Source: a virus
DNA: 37,553 bases
Virus record (IMG/VR): IMGVR_UViG_3300046028_003957
Coordinates: 1-37,553 of that record
Direction: 5' to 3' (one strand)
Numbering within the stretch: position 1 is the stretch's first letter; each line of letters opens with the position of its first letter. A program made the position numbers and the translations under genes. Of the stretch, positions 17,291 through 26,709 are shown piece by piece. Under the pieces are notes generated by a model. That model made no database searches and had not been told where the DNA came from. It saw nothing but the letters and a program-made list of their open reading frames with translations.

Positions 17291-20200
17291 TTACGAACTA
17301 CAACCTTCACAATCAAATAATGAATCAGTTGGTTTAATGGGTTCTATTATATTAGTATCATTTTTTATTACAAATGTATTAACACTGGAAGTGTCAATAC
17401 CTAAACCTTTTAATGGGTCAACCGCTGACCTTGTTCTTAAATAATACATACCCGTTTTTAATCCAAGTTTCCACCCATAGATATGTGCTGCTAATAATTT
17501 TTGTTTTGTTACATTATCAATAAATAAATTTAACGATTGTGATTGGTCAATATATACTGAACGATTTGATGCCATCATAAGAATTCGTTTCTGTGACATT
17601 TCCCAAACAGTTTTAAATATTTCTTTTATGTCTGTTGGAATTTCAGGTATATTTTGTACTGAACCATTTTCAATAATTAATTTCTTTTTTATATCTTCTG
17701 ACCATAAATCCTTTTCTAATAACATCTTTATCAAATGTTTATTTATCATTACAAATTCACCACTTAATGTTCTCCTCGTATATAAATTTGTAGTGAATGG
17801 TTCAAAAGCCTCATTGTTTCCTAATATTTGTGCAGTGCTCGCTGTCGGCATCGGTGCAACTAAAAGTGAATTTCTAACACCATGTTTTAAAATTTCTTCC
17901 CTTAATGATTTCCAATCCCATCTACCACTATTATCTTCGTCTTTTTTATTCCATAATTGGTATTGAAAAATTCCTTCAGATAGTGGAGACCCATTAAATG
18001 TTTCATATGAACCATTTTTTTGTGCCAAATCTTTTGAAGATGTTAATGCGGCAAAATAAATTGTTTCAAAAATCTCTATTTGTAGTTTATCCGCTTCATT
18101 ACTTTCAAATGGTAATGATAATAAACAAAAAACATCAGCTAAACCTTGTACACCAATACCAATAGGTCTATGTCTCATATTAGACCTTTTTGTTTCTTCA
18201 GTGGGGTAAAAATTTAAATCAATAACATTATTTAAATTTTTAACTACTTGATATGTGTATTCATATAATAATTCATGATTAAAAACATTATCAGTAATAT
18301 ACTTCGGTAAAGCGATGGATGCTAAATTACAAACGGCCTGTTCTTCTGGTGAACTAAATTCTATTATTTCACTACAATTAAATGTTTTTAATCCTTGTGA
18401 AATAAAAATATGTTCGTTATTATAAATTGTTGGGCAATAAACATCTTCTTTTCCTACATAATCAATTGATATAACTTTATAACCTTTTTTTGTATTGTTT
18501 CTGTACGTTTTATTTTCTAGTTTAATACCTTTTCTGTCTAAAAAACCCGTGTTTTCATTTAAAACAAGAGCATCGTTTTTATTACCAATAATCAATCTAA
18601 AACAATCTTTACATTTAAAGTATTTTTTCCCACCTTTTCCATTTGGTAATAAATTGTACGATTCTTTTCTCAATAACCTAATCGATGTTTGTAAACCTAA
18701 ATTATTAAATAAAATCTGTAATTCCTTTAAAAAATCAATATTAATATCAGCATATGATATTTGTATAGGATTTCCTTCACTGTTACTAACATGTACTGTA
18801 CCATCAGTATATAATAATCCCCTTAAATAACTCCATTGTGTTTTTTCATTTGATGACCAAATCCAATTTGGAATGTATCCTTTTTCAAATTTTAAATCTT
18901 TTTTAAAAAACTGTGATGTTAATCTTTTCTTTTTAACTGTTGAGAACTTAACTTCGCAATTAATAAATTCACCACCTTTATTTGAATATCTCGGAGTATA
19001 ATCATATTTTTTATAAAGATTTGAAACTGATTTTTCTATTTCATCTATTAAATCAAAATCATTTTCCCATATATCAAAATAAAGAGTGTTAAGTGATTGT
19101 GTCCCATCTGATTGATATAAACCAAGTAAAAAAGCTTCTTCAACCATTTCAACATTACCAAATAATCCTTTTTTTGTTTGAATTGGTATCTTATCACCTA
19201 TTTTTAAATCTTTACATTCTACACGTGTTATATTATTTCTTAAGTCAATAATAGGTATACCGTGATATGGTGTTACTTTATGTTCCATACCATTTTCTAA
19301 TGTTATTTTATACACATCTTCATTTTCCCCACGTTTAATCATTTTAGATGATTTAACGATTTCAGAATCATTAAAAAGTTCCAATTCTTCATCCATTTCA
19401 TGAAGTTCTTTCGCTGTTAAATATCCTTTTGTTGTTACTACTCTTTGGTCACCAGTTATACAAAGATTTGAAGATTTAATCGTGCCAAGATTTTTTTGAT
19501 TTGATTTATAATTTGCCGCGTCCTTATATAACATATATGGTGTACCAGTTTCTATTTGTGCAGTTAAAATTGCGTCCATTAATTTTCTAGCCTTAACCAC
19601 TTTTCTTGCTCTTCCTTCTTTTTCATACTTCTCATACAATTCTGTAAATTCTTGTGTAAACTTATATGGGTCATCATAAACATCAGATAATCCTGGTGCT
19701 TCGTCAGGTGAAAATAATGACCAATCTCCATCTTCTTCTACACGTTTCATAAACAAATTAGGAGTCCACATTGCTAAAAATAAATCTCTTGCTCTTAATT
19801 CTTCTTTCCCATGATTTTTCCTTAAATCAATGAATTCAAAAATATCTGAATGCCATGGTTCAAGATAAACAGCAAAAGAACCTTTTCTCTTCCCTCCATT
19901 ATGAACTAAACAAGACGTTAAAGTATATGAAGGATCTTCGTCATTTTCTTTTATTTTTAAATCGTAAACTTTACCATCGTAATTGTCTAACATTTTTACA
20001 CTTGTAATTCTAGTGTAAAGAATATTATCCCATATTATCCAATTTTTTTTGGTTATTTCTTCAACATTTAATAAAGTTGCAAGTTCATTAAATGAAGGTA
20101 TTCTTAAATCACAAGACAGTGTAAATTCTTGTGTACAACCATTTTCTTTTAAATAAACACTACTATTTTCTCTATTACTCCATTTACCATATGTTGGTAC

Positions 20201-21853
20201 ACCAAATCTAAGTATTTGATAGGATATATCTTCAATTAAAGATTCACTAGTATTATAGAAATGAATTTCATTTTTTCTATAAACACCACCGTCCGATTTA
20301 ATTAAACCTAAAATTATTTTTATTGATTTTTTTAATGGTAAATGTGAATATTTTTTATGTATTCTTTTTTTCTTCTTATCATCATAAAGTTGTTCATATG
20401 ATAACCAAGATAATTTAGATAAAGAGAATCTAATAGAAAGATATGGTTTATCACTTATAGTGTATTCCCAAAAATTTATATCTTTTTTAGATAGATATTT
20501 TTTAACAAAATCAACTTCTTTATCATTTGTTAATTTATTGAATGATATCCCCACTTCATTTTTAGAAATATGTCCATCACCTAATAATAATCCATAAATA
20601 AATGCGTCATCTTCTGTAAAATCATCAACATCAATAATTTCTTTTGGTATTGGTTTACCAATAAAATCACCAACTTTATATTCTCCACTATCTATCCAAT
20701 CAGGTGAAACTATTCCCTTTTCTAATTGATTAAGGTAATCACTATTTTCTCTAGAAATCCTATTATAGGTATTTTTAAAACCAAATAGTGGATGTCCATC
20801 TGTTAAGATTAATGGTTTTAATGATGATTTTGTTTCAATTTCAATCATGCCACCATTTTGTTGATAACAAAAAACTTCTCCAACTTCAGAATATTTTCTT
20901 TCTTTAGTTAAAACTAAATCACCACTTTTAATTTCATCTATTCTTTTTATACCTTCACTGGTGTATAATAATGTTTCAGGAGAAAAACACTGGTTGATCC
21001 AACGAGCAACTTCATTATATGTCTTCATCATTGGAATAAGTCCGTCAGATTCACCACCAGTCCCTTTTATGTAAGAACCTTTACCTCTAACATCATGAAC
21101 ATGTAATCCAATACCACCAGCCCATTTTGATATTTTTGCAACATCTTTTATAGTGTCAAATAAATTATCGATATCATCACCTTTATTTGCAACTAAAAAA
21201 CAAGAAGACATCTGAGGTCTTACTGTTCCTGCGTTAAATAATGTCGGTGTTGCGTGAGTATAGTATTGTAATGAAAGGTCATCATATATTTTAAGTGCCA
21301 TTTCTATATCTCCATTACATATCCCTACGGCAACTCTCATATACATATATTGTGGTCTTTCAACTATTTTTGAACCGTTTTTTAAAAGATATGAACGTTC
21401 AAGTGTTTTAATACCAAAATAATCAAAATCAAAATCTCTATCTTGTTTAATTGTATTATCTAATATTTCTTTATTTTGAATAACAAATTGATAAACATCA
21501 TTTGCAATTAATGACGTTTCTTTACCTGTTTTTGATTCAACAAACGAATATAATTCTTTAATAGATTGTGAGAATTTTTTTGGTGTTGTTTTATGTAAAT
21601 TAGACACTGCTAACCTTCCCGCTAATTTTGCGTAATCAGGATGTGTTGTCACAAGTGAAGCGGCAGTTTCTGCTGCTAACGTATCTAATTCATTTGTAGT
21701 AATACCATCATATATCCCTTGTGTTACTTTTAAAGTAATTAATGTTGGATCAATATATTCTTTATCTAAATCATCACAAAAATATTGTATTCTCTTTGTA
21801 ATTTTATCATATCTCATTTCCTCTAAGGAACCGTCTCTTTTTTTTACCTTCAT
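17291..21853 (-). CDS. nrdA: Class I ribonucleotide reductase large subunit with two inteins (1520 aa precursor)
   Basis: Reduces ribonucleoside diphosphates to deoxyribonucleotides together with NrdB. Removing the inteins (289-652 and 798-1159) leaves 794 residues, the usual class Ia length. Visible features: N-terminal ATP-cone (KKRDGSLEEM onward, about 1-90); first redox Cys in SSCFL (C218); GGKRKGSFAVYLEPWH after intein 1; SNL-CSEIIEF with the thiyl-radical Cys (C1160) and the Glu two residues on; partner Cys in AVCNLAS (C1175); PMPTASTAQILGNNEAFEP; and a C-terminal CEGC redox pair. The start is six bases after the nrdB stop, with AATAAAAA before ATG. Intein 1 is followed by Gly, not Cys/Ser/Thr, so its splicing may be impaired; this is the main doubt about a single-chain mature product. 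Confidence 0.97.
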   Translation of the reverse strand: MKVKKRDGSLEEMRYDKITKRIQYFCDDLDKEYIDPTLITLKVTQGIYDGITTNELDTLAAETAASLVTTHPDYAKLAGRLAVSNLHKTTPKKFSQSIKELYSFVESKTGKETSLIANDVYQFVIQNKEILDNTIKQDRDFDFDYFGIKTLERSYLLKNGSKIVERPQYMYMRVAVGICNGDIEMALKIYDDLSLQYYTHATPTLFNAGTVRPQMSSCFLVANKGDDIDNLFDTIKDVAKISKWAGGIGLHVHDVRGKGSYIKGTGGESDGLIPMMKTYNEVARWINQCFSPETLLYTSEGIKRIDEIKSGDLVLTKERKYSEVGEVFCYQQNGGMIEIETKSSLKPLILTDGHPLFGFKNTYNRISRENSDYLNQLEKGIVSPDWIDSGEYKVGDFIGKPIPKEIIDVDDFTEDDAFIYGLLLGDGHISKNEVGISFNKLTNDKEVDFVKKYLSKKDINFWEYTISDKPYLSIRFSLSKLSWLSYEQLYDDKKKKRIHKKYSHLPLKKSIKIILGLIKSDGGVYRKNEIHFYNTSESLIEDISYQILRFGVPTYGKWSNRENSSVYLKENGCTQEFTLSCDLRIPSFNELATLLNVEEITKKNWIIWDNILYTRITSVKMLDNYDGKVYDLKIKENDEDPSYTLTSCLVHNGGKRKGSFAVYLEPWHSDIFEFIDLRKNHGKEELRARDLFLAMWTPNLFMKRVEEDGDWSLFSPDEAPGLSDVYDDPYKFTQEFTELYEKYEKEGRARKVVKARKLMDAILTAQIETGTPYMLYKDAANYKSNQKNLGTIKSSNLCITGDQRVVTTKGYLTAKELHEMDEELELFNDSEIVKSSKMIKRGENEDVYKITLENGMEHKVTPYHGIPIIDLRNNITRVECKDLKIGDKIPIQTKKGLFGNVEMVEEAFLLGLYQSDGTQSLNTLYFDIWENDFDLIDEIEKSVSNLYKKYDYTPRYSNKGGEFINCEVKFSTVKKKRLTSQFFKKDLKFEKGYIPNWIWSSNEKTQWSYLRGLLYTDGTVHVSNSEGNPIQISYADINIDFLKELQILFNNLGLQTSIRLLRKESYNLLPNGKGGKKYFKCKDCFRLIIGNKNDALVLNENTGFLDRKGIKLENKTYRNNTKKGYKVISIDYVGKEDVYCPTIYNNEHIFISQGLKTFNCSEIIEFSSPEEQAVCNLASIALPKYITDNVFNHELLYEYTYQVVKNLNNVIDLNFYPTEETKRSNMRHRPIGIGVQGLADVFCLLSLPFESNEADKLQIEIFETIYFAALTSSKDLAQKNGSYETFNGSPLSEGIFQYQLWNKKDEDNSGRWDWKSLREEILKHGVRNSLLVAPMPTASTAQILGNNEAFEPFTTNLYTRRTLSGEFVMINKHLIKMLLEKDLWSEDIKKKLIIENGSVQNIPEIPTDIKEIFKTVWEMSQKRILMMASNRSVYIDQSQSLNLFIDNVTKQKLLAAHIYGWKLGLKTGMYYLRTRSAVDPLKGLGIDTSSVNTFVIKNDTNIIEPIKPTDSLFDCEGCSS
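18377..19462 (-). mobile_element. NrdA intein 2 with LAGLIDADG-type homing endonuclease
   Basis: 362 residues (NrdA 798-1159) between SNL and CSEIIEF. It begins CITGDQRVVT (block A), has TPYH (block B), two dodecapeptides with intact Asp-Gly (GLYQSDG and GLLYTDG), block F VYCPTI, and ends LKTFN before Cys. The penultimate residue is Phe rather than the usual His. The +1 extein Cys is the catalytic thiyl-radical cysteine of NrdA, so splicing chemistry and enzyme chemistry use the same residue. The C-terminal half resembles the NrdB intein (shared LPNGKGG motif and preceding helix). Confidence 0.93.
19898..20989 (-). mobile_element. NrdA intein 1 with LAGLIDADG-type endonuclease and unusual +1 Gly
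   Basis: 364 residues (NrdA 289-652) between ARWINQ and GGKRKGSF. Block A is CFSPETLLYT, block B LTDGHPLF, dodecapeptides are YGLLLGDGH and LGLIKSDGG with intact Asp-Gly, block F is KVYDLKI, and the end is CLVHN. I re-read both junctions in the DNA: TGT (Cys) at 20989-20987 and CAT-AAT followed by GGA. The +1 residue is therefore Gly, which cannot act as the transesterification nucleophile of a class 1 intein. Outcomes could be atypical splicing as in A-type bacterial intein-like domains, or cleavage giving a split NrdA. Confidence 0.92.
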
Positions 21854-21859
21854 TTTTTA

Positions 21860-23821
21860 TTAAAATTCTATATCGTCAATATTATTTATGTCATCAATTG
21901 AACTATTAGTCATAATTCCCGCTTTTTGATATTCGGCAACTCTTTTTTCAAAAAAGTTAGTTTTACCTTGAATAGCAATATTCTCCATAAAATCAAATGG
22001 ATTTGCAGTGTTATAAACTTTAGATACGCCTAAAGAAACTAATAATCTGTCAGTAACAAATTCTAAATATTGTGACATTAATTTTGAATTCATACCAATA
22101 AGACTAACAGGTAAAGATTCAAGAATAAATTCTTTTTCAATTTCTAATGCTCCACATATAACTTCTTTAATTCTTTCATCCGTTAATTTATTAGTTATAT
22201 GGTTCATATATAAATGACAAGCAAAATCACAATGCATACCTTCATCCCTTGAAATAAGTTCATTGGAAAAAGTTAAACCAGGCATTAATCCTCGTTTTTT
22301 TAACCAAAAAATAGAACAAAAAGAACCTGAAAAAAATATACCTTCAACTGCGGCAAATGCAACTAATCTTTCAACAAATGATTCAGAATTAATCCATTTT
22401 ATTGCCCAATCAGCTTTCTTCTTAACAGATGGTATTGTATCAACCGCATTAAACAAATGATTTTGTTCTACTTTATCTTTTATGTATGTGTCAATTAATA
22501 ATGAATACGTTTCACTTTGACTAGTTAAAATACCGTTAAATACCCCCGCATGTTCTTTTGGTTCGTTAAAACAATATGTCATTTCTTCAATATTTTCATC
22601 ACTAATAGATTCTATTCTTATTAATTTTCTTTTTTCTTTAATTTTGGATTTACTTAATAAATTTAACCTTTTTGTATTTAATCCAAGATTTAGTAATTTA
22701 TTTACAGACGACGTTGTTATGTATAAACAGTATGTTGGTTGTGTTGGATAGTTTTCGTACCCACCTTTACCATTTGGTAAATAAGACGTACCTTCTTCTT
22801 TAGTTAATTTTAAATTTGATTTAATACCTAATGTGGTTAATAATAATTTAACTTCTTTTATAAAATCTAAATTAATAGAAGTATACTGTATTGATGTAGC
22901 GGTTTTTGATTTATTCAAATTTATACATCCATCTGCGTCAAATAAACCACTCAACCATTCTAATTTAGTTTTTGTTGAAAAATTAGTTGGTACAAAATAT
23001 TTCTCTTTATTTATTTTATCTGTTAAATAAAATTTAAATTTATCTTTATTATCATTTTCTTTTACATTAAAATATTCAAATAATTTTTCTTTATCACCAT
23101 ATAGTTTTAAGTAGGGGTATCCATTACTATATGACCCATCACCACAAAAGAAACCATGTATATATGGGTTAATGAATATTTCAGGATCAACCACATCAAT
23201 TAATGGTAAATCAAAATCATGAACAACATCACCAATTTGTAGATTTTTTGTTTCAATTAATTCTCTCTTTGTTCTTTCGGGATGTAATTGATTCCCTGTC
23301 CTAATAAACCATTTATGCCCATCAGTACATCTAATAGTAGTCCCGTCACTTAATTTAACACTGTAAATTTTTTGGACCCCTGTTTCTTCAATTAGTACTT
23401 CAGAAAATTGTTTTCCATTCCATACATTAACTTTATTATTAACTAAATTACCAATTTCAATTTGACCTTTATCTGTCAATATTTTAGTTTCTTTTGATAC
23501 GCAATGTATGTTTTCCATCATTATTTGAAAACCATAAAAGAACTTTGCTTCTGTATATTGTACTTCATTAACAAAATTCATTGCTAAATTTTCATTTACA
23601 ATACCATCTGATGCTGCAAAAAACGCTAATACGTTTTTAACGAAATATTTTTCATCATCGTTTAATTTATTTTCCCAATCAGTAATATCTTGACCTAAAT
23701 CAATCTCTTCAGCGGTCCAAAAACACGCTTCTTGTTGTTTATAGTAGTTCCAAATATCGTTATGTTCGATAGGAAAAAGGACAAAACGTCCCTTGTTTTC
23801 TTCTAAAATTTTTTCAATCAT
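21860..23821 (-). CDS. nrdB: Class I ribonucleotide reductase small subunit with one intein (653 aa precursor)
   Basis: Houses the di-iron/tyrosyl radical cofactor for NrdA. Without the intein (107-435) the protein is 324 residues, normal for R2. Ligand motifs are visible: Asp in FFAASDG (D72), E103 and H106 in MMENIH, Glu in AAVEGIFF, and Glu/His in RDEGMH. The probable radical tyrosine is Y439 in SETYSLL, four residues after H106 once spliced. The C-terminal IDDIEF tail resembles the flexible tail through which R2 subunits bind R1. It lies six bases before nrdA and 13 bases after the helicase gene. An unspliced precursor would separate E103/H106 from the radical Tyr by 329 residues, so activity should require splicing. 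Confidence 0.97.
   Translation of the reverse strand: MIEKILEENKGRFVLFPIEHNDIWNYYKQQEACFWTAEEIDLGQDITDWENKLNDDEKYFVKNVLAFFAASDGIVNENLAMNFVNEVQYTEAKFFYGFQIMMENIHCVSKETKILTDKGQIEIGNLVNNKVNVWNGKQFSEVLIEETGVQKIYSVKLSDGTTIRCTDGHKWFIRTGNQLHPERTKRELIETKNLQIGDVVHDFDLPLIDVVDPEIFINPYIHGFFCGDGSYSNGYPYLKLYGDKEKLFEYFNVKENDNKDKFKFYLTDKINKEKYFVPTNFSTKTKLEWLSGLFDADGCINLNKSKTATSIQYTSINLDFIKEVKLLLTTLGIKSNLKLTKEEGTSYLPNGKGGYENYPTQPTYCLYITTSSVNKLLNLGLNTKRLNLLSKSKIKEKRKLIRIESISDENIEEMTYCFNEPKEHAGVFNGILTSQSETYSLLIDTYIKDKVEQNHLFNAVDTIPSVKKKADWAIKWINSESFVERLVAFAAVEGIFFSGSFCSIFWLKKRGLMPGLTFSNELISRDEGMHCDFACHLYMNHITNKLTDERIKEVICGALEIEKEFILESLPVSLIGMNSKLMSQYLEFVTDRLLVSLGVSKVYNTANPFDFMENIAIQGKTNFFEKRVAEYQKAGIMTNSSIDDINNIDDIEF
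22517..23503 (-). mobile_element. NrdB intein with LAGLIDADG-type endonuclease and C-terminal Gln
   Basis: 329 residues (NrdB 107-435). It begins [10 protein letters not shown], has block B CTDGHKWF, dodecapeptides HGFFCGDGS and SGLFDADGC, block [11 protein letters not shown], and ends FNGILTSQ before Ser. The intein's last residue is Gln instead of Asn and the penultimate is Ser instead of His; Gln-ending inteins are known and can splice. The insertion point lies directly after iron-ligand His106 and before the SETY radical-tyrosine motif. Junction codons checked in the DNA: TGC at 23503-23501, CAA at 22519-22517, AGT at 22516-22514. Confidence 0.94.
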
Positions 23822-23834
23822 TTTAATATATTTT

Positions 23835-25211
23835 TTAATTACGGTTTAACATTTCTTGTCTTTGTTTAAAGACCTCTACTGCCCTATTCATGTTAGTTTT
23901 TACTTGTTCTTCTTTGTGTCCAAGTAATGTTGTCTGTGTTTCTGTATCTATTTCAAGTAATTTATTATCAAATTTACAATTATTCCATATAACACCATCT
24001 TGTCCAATACGTGACTTTAACAAAGTTAACGTAGCTAAATTGTGTTCTTTTTGTTCCATTGTTTTACCGATAGACAAAACGATATGACCAATTTGTGCCT
24101 TTTTTATAGAACCTCCCATTTGATTAGTTGTAACAACTTCAGAAGAAATTGAATTTCTATTTCCTTGTGTTGCCGTCCATATTGCAATATTAAATTCACT
24201 TGTCATTGATTCTAAACTCCTCATTACCGATCCCTCACCTTTCCATTCTTCGTTATAATTTGTTTTTTCAGGTACAATACAATCAACATAATCTATAACT
24301 AATAGATCAACCTTTTTACCATCAGAAATGTGTTTTCTAATTCTAGATTTAATATCGGAAATAGTTACTGAATCACTTGGTAATTTTAATAAACTTAGTG
24401 AACCTTTACTTCTTTTTTTAACTCCATTAATCATTTCTTTCACTTCTTCCCTTCTATGAGATTGTTCATCAGGTTCAATACCCGACCAAATGGTAAAATG
24501 TTTCCTTTTTATATTTACTTGATTATCTTCAAAAAATATTTGTAAAACATGAAAATCATGATTATACGCTGAATTAGAGAACTTAGTTAACATACTAGTT
24601 TTCCCAACTCCTGTTGGTGCCAGTACTATTCCAAGTTCACCCCTACCTATACCACCTTTTAACATGTTATCAACACCACTAATACCTGTTGGTAAGGTTT
24701 CTCTATTAGTACCATCTAAAGCGGTATCTATATCATCAAATATATCAGTTGATTCTTCTACAGGTAAACCAACTTGTAATGCTTTTTGTATGATATTTTC
24801 AATGGTAGGATATTCATGAAATTTACCGTTATCAATTATTGAATTTATTTTTTTTAATTCCTTTTTTAAATTCTGTTGTTTACAAAAATTTAATGCCTCA
24901 TCTTTAACTATTTCAGTTTCTTCTTTATTATTTTTAATACCTTCTAAAGTATCTAAATGAATTCTACCATTTTCTATAGAATTAAATTCAGAAGTCATCT
25001 TTAATGATAATGATTCAAAATTTGGTGTTTTAGAATACTTTGTATAATATTCTTTAATATTTTCACAAATGAATCTAAATGAAACATTGTCGAAATATTT
25101 ACTCTCAATTACATCTATTATTTGTTCACCATACTTTTTATCCTCTATAATCGCTCTTAATAAAGATTGTTGAAATAATGTACCAAGAGTACCAAAATTT
25201 TTGTCGTTCAT
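23835..25211 (-). CDS. Replicative DNA helicase, DnaB / T4 gp41-like (458 aa)
   Basis: A hexameric 5'-3' replicative helicase by homology. The N-terminal about 150 residues form a DnaB-like helical domain ([20 protein letters not shown]). The RecA-type motor follows: Walker A APTGVGKT (198-205), Walker B LLVIDYVD (D307), an ATQGNR motif (Q349) and an SIKKAQIG region near 368-375 typical of the DnaB/gp41 C-terminal core. The [15 protein letters not shown] sequence before Walker A is characteristic. Length matches T4 gp41 (about 475 aa). The ATG is preceded by AAAAAAAATAAA. It lies between the unknown duplicated protein and nrdB, within the replication module. No primase is seen in the window. 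Confidence 0.93.
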   Translation of the reverse strand: MNDKNFGTLGTLFQQSLLRAIIEDKKYGEQIIDVIESKYFDNVSFRFICENIKEYYTKYSKTPNFESLSLKMTSEFNSIENGRIHLDTLEGIKNNKEETEIVKDEALNFCKQQNLKKELKKINSIIDNGKFHEYPTIENIIQKALQVGLPVEESTDIFDDIDTALDGTNRETLPTGISGVDNMLKGGIGRGELGIVLAPTGVGKTSMLTKFSNSAYNHDFHVLQIFFEDNQVNIKRKHFTIWSGIEPDEQSHRREEVKEMINGVKKRSKGSLSLLKLPSDSVTISDIKSRIRKHISDGKKVDLLVIDYVDCIVPEKTNYNEEWKGEGSVMRSLESMTSEFNIAIWTATQGNRNSISSEVVTTNQMGGSIKKAQIGHIVLSIGKTMEQKEHNLATLTLLKSRIGQDGVIWNNCKFDNKLLEIDTETQTTLLGHKEEQVKTNMNRAVEVFKQRQEMLNRN

Positions 25212-25221
25212 TTTATTTTTT

Positions 25222-25665
25222 TTAAAGTTCGTAATTTAAATATGTTGTTTCCAGTTCTCTTGAAGATAATATATCTGTAAGGTCAGTTAAATATCTTTTT
25301 AGATATGGTCGAATATCCACGGTATATCTTACTTTTGGATGGAGAAAATAAGCAGGAAATATTCTCTGAATAAATACGTCCTCATTTATTTTAATCTCAA
25401 GTAAAAAGTTCTCCTTGTCCCTATTTTCTGTTTCTTCCACATTTTCTAAACCACCATAATATTCGTAGTTTTCATATAGAAAATCAGAACTTTTTATTAC
25501 CAAATGTTCAGATATTTCTTCACAAATATTTTTTACATATTCGTGTAAATCCATCGATCTTAATGCTTTTGGATTGTAATCTTTTACATTAAAGTATCTT
25601 TGTACGACGATATTTCCTTCTAAACTTAAAAGGAACTCAAATTTAGTTAAATCTTGATTATTCAT
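25222..25665 (-). CDS. Unknown replication-module protein with an internal duplication (147 aa)
   Basis: No family recognised. Two halves align with exact spacing: FLL at 11 and 87, QR at 22 and 100, then F25/F103, P32/P110, D39/D117 and Y43/Y121. The last five steps are equal in both halves, so the protein is an internal tandem repeat of about 60 residues with an acidic linker (about 74-86, EN/EE-rich). No membrane segment and one Cys. The start overlaps the FEN exonuclease stop by eight bases and the gene ends 10 bases before the helicase, so it is co-translated with replisome genes. A helicase-loader, SSB-binding or clamp-like accessory role is possible but not shown. Confidence 0.85.
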   Translation of the reverse strand: MNNQDLTKFEFLLSLEGNIVVQRYFNVKDYNPKALRSMDLHEYVKNICEEISEHLVIKSSDFLYENYEYYGGLENVEETENRDKENFLLEIKINEDVFIQRIFPAYFLHPKVRYTVDIRPYLKRYLTDLTDILSSRELETTYLNYEL

Positions 25666-26683
25666 GTGTTTTTATTTTTATTATTTTTTTATTTTTTTCT
25701 TTTCGTATTAATCTTAGAAATGGATTTAAAAAATTAACCCACGCATCATCAGATTTTGCTAATAAAAGATGTAACCCATCTTCCATCATCATTTTCATTG
25801 TGTTTTTATAAGACCTACCTTCAGGATCTAATAAATCATTTACTAATACCATAATATTTTCTTTTGCTTCTTCGGTTAAAAATGGTTCATCTAAACTAAC
25901 TATTTTTTGGTTTAATAAAAAAAATTCTTCACCTAAAACACCATATTTTGTAACACCAGTTAGTAAATTTGTTACAAAAGTACTGTTTTGTTTTTTTGAA
26001 TTAAACAGTTCATTAAATCTATTTTTAATGAAATCTAAAGATATAATTTCGGTTTTTAACTCAGGCACAACAGAAAGTAATCTTTTTATACCTAAATTTT
26101 TTATTCCCGCAATATTGTCTGAAGGATCACCACATAGTATTTTTATTATTTTAATATTCTCTACCCTGATTTGTTCGTGATTATAAACAAACGTATCTTT
26201 TAAATTATACATCTTACTATGTGATGGATTAAACAATCTAGTATTTTCTGAAACTAATTGAGTTAAATCACCATCTGATGAAAATATTGTTATATTCTCG
26301 TTTTTAGAATTTTGAGAATAATAAGCTATTGCGTCATCTGTTTCACAAAAATCGTACTCTCCTTGACGAACAAATAGTTCTTCTAAGTATTGTTTAACTC
26401 TATTTCTTTGTTGTTCATATGATTGTATTTGTTCTTCAGTTTTGATATTACTCTTCCTGTTTTCTTTATACTGATGGTAATATTTTTTACGTGATAATGA
26501 ACCTTCTTTACCATCCCAAAAAACAACAACTTTATCTAATTTGTAAATTTCAATACCTTTACGAAGGGTATTCACAAAGTGATATAAAGCACCAATGTGA
26601 TTACCCTTGTAAAAATGGTTTTTAAGTCCATAAAAACCTATAGTTAATAAATTATCCCCGTCAACTAATAAAACATTAGACAT
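25658..26683 (-). CDS. 5'-3' exonuclease / flap endonuclease, T4 RNase H-like (341 aa)
   Basis: A FEN/PIN-family nuclease that would remove RNA primers and 5' flaps during lagging-strand maturation. Metal-binding acidic residues appear in order: D8 and D10 (LLVDGDNL), D57 (VFWDGKEGS), E114, D116 and D117 (CETDDAIAYY), D137 and D139 (SSDGDL), D186 and D189 (GDPSDNIAG), the last beginning the helix-hairpin-helix DNA-binding motif that continues IKNLGIKRLL. Basic residues in SRKKYYHQYKENRK fit the helical-arch region. Length is similar to T4 RNase H (305 aa) with a slightly longer, Lys-rich C-terminus. It sits 26 bases after uvsX and overlaps the next gene by eight bases. Confidence 0.92.
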   Translation of the reverse strand: MSNVLLVDGDNLLTIGFYGLKNHFYKGNHIGALYHFVNTLRKGIEIYKLDKVVVFWDGKEGSLSRKKYYHQYKENRKSNIKTEEQIQSYEQQRNRVKQYLEELFVRQGEYDFCETDDAIAYYSQNSKNENITIFSSDGDLTQLVSENTRLFNPSHSKMYNLKDTFVYNHEQIRVENIKIIKILCGDPSDNIAGIKNLGIKRLLSVVPELKTEIISLDFIKNRFNELFNSKKQNSTFVTNLLTGVTKYGVLGEEFFLLNQKIVSLDEPFLTEEAKENIMVLVNDLLDPEGRSYKNTMKMMMEDGLHLLLAKSDDAWVNFLNPFLRLIRKEKNKKIIKIKTHE

Positions 26684-26709
26684 TAATCATTATTAAAATT
26701 GTTTAACAA

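Noticed and set aside
18377-20989. Free-standing homing endonuclease genes inside nrdA
   Set aside because: The endonuclease segments are in frame with NrdA and flanked by intein splicing blocks, so they are inteins rather than separate genes or introns.
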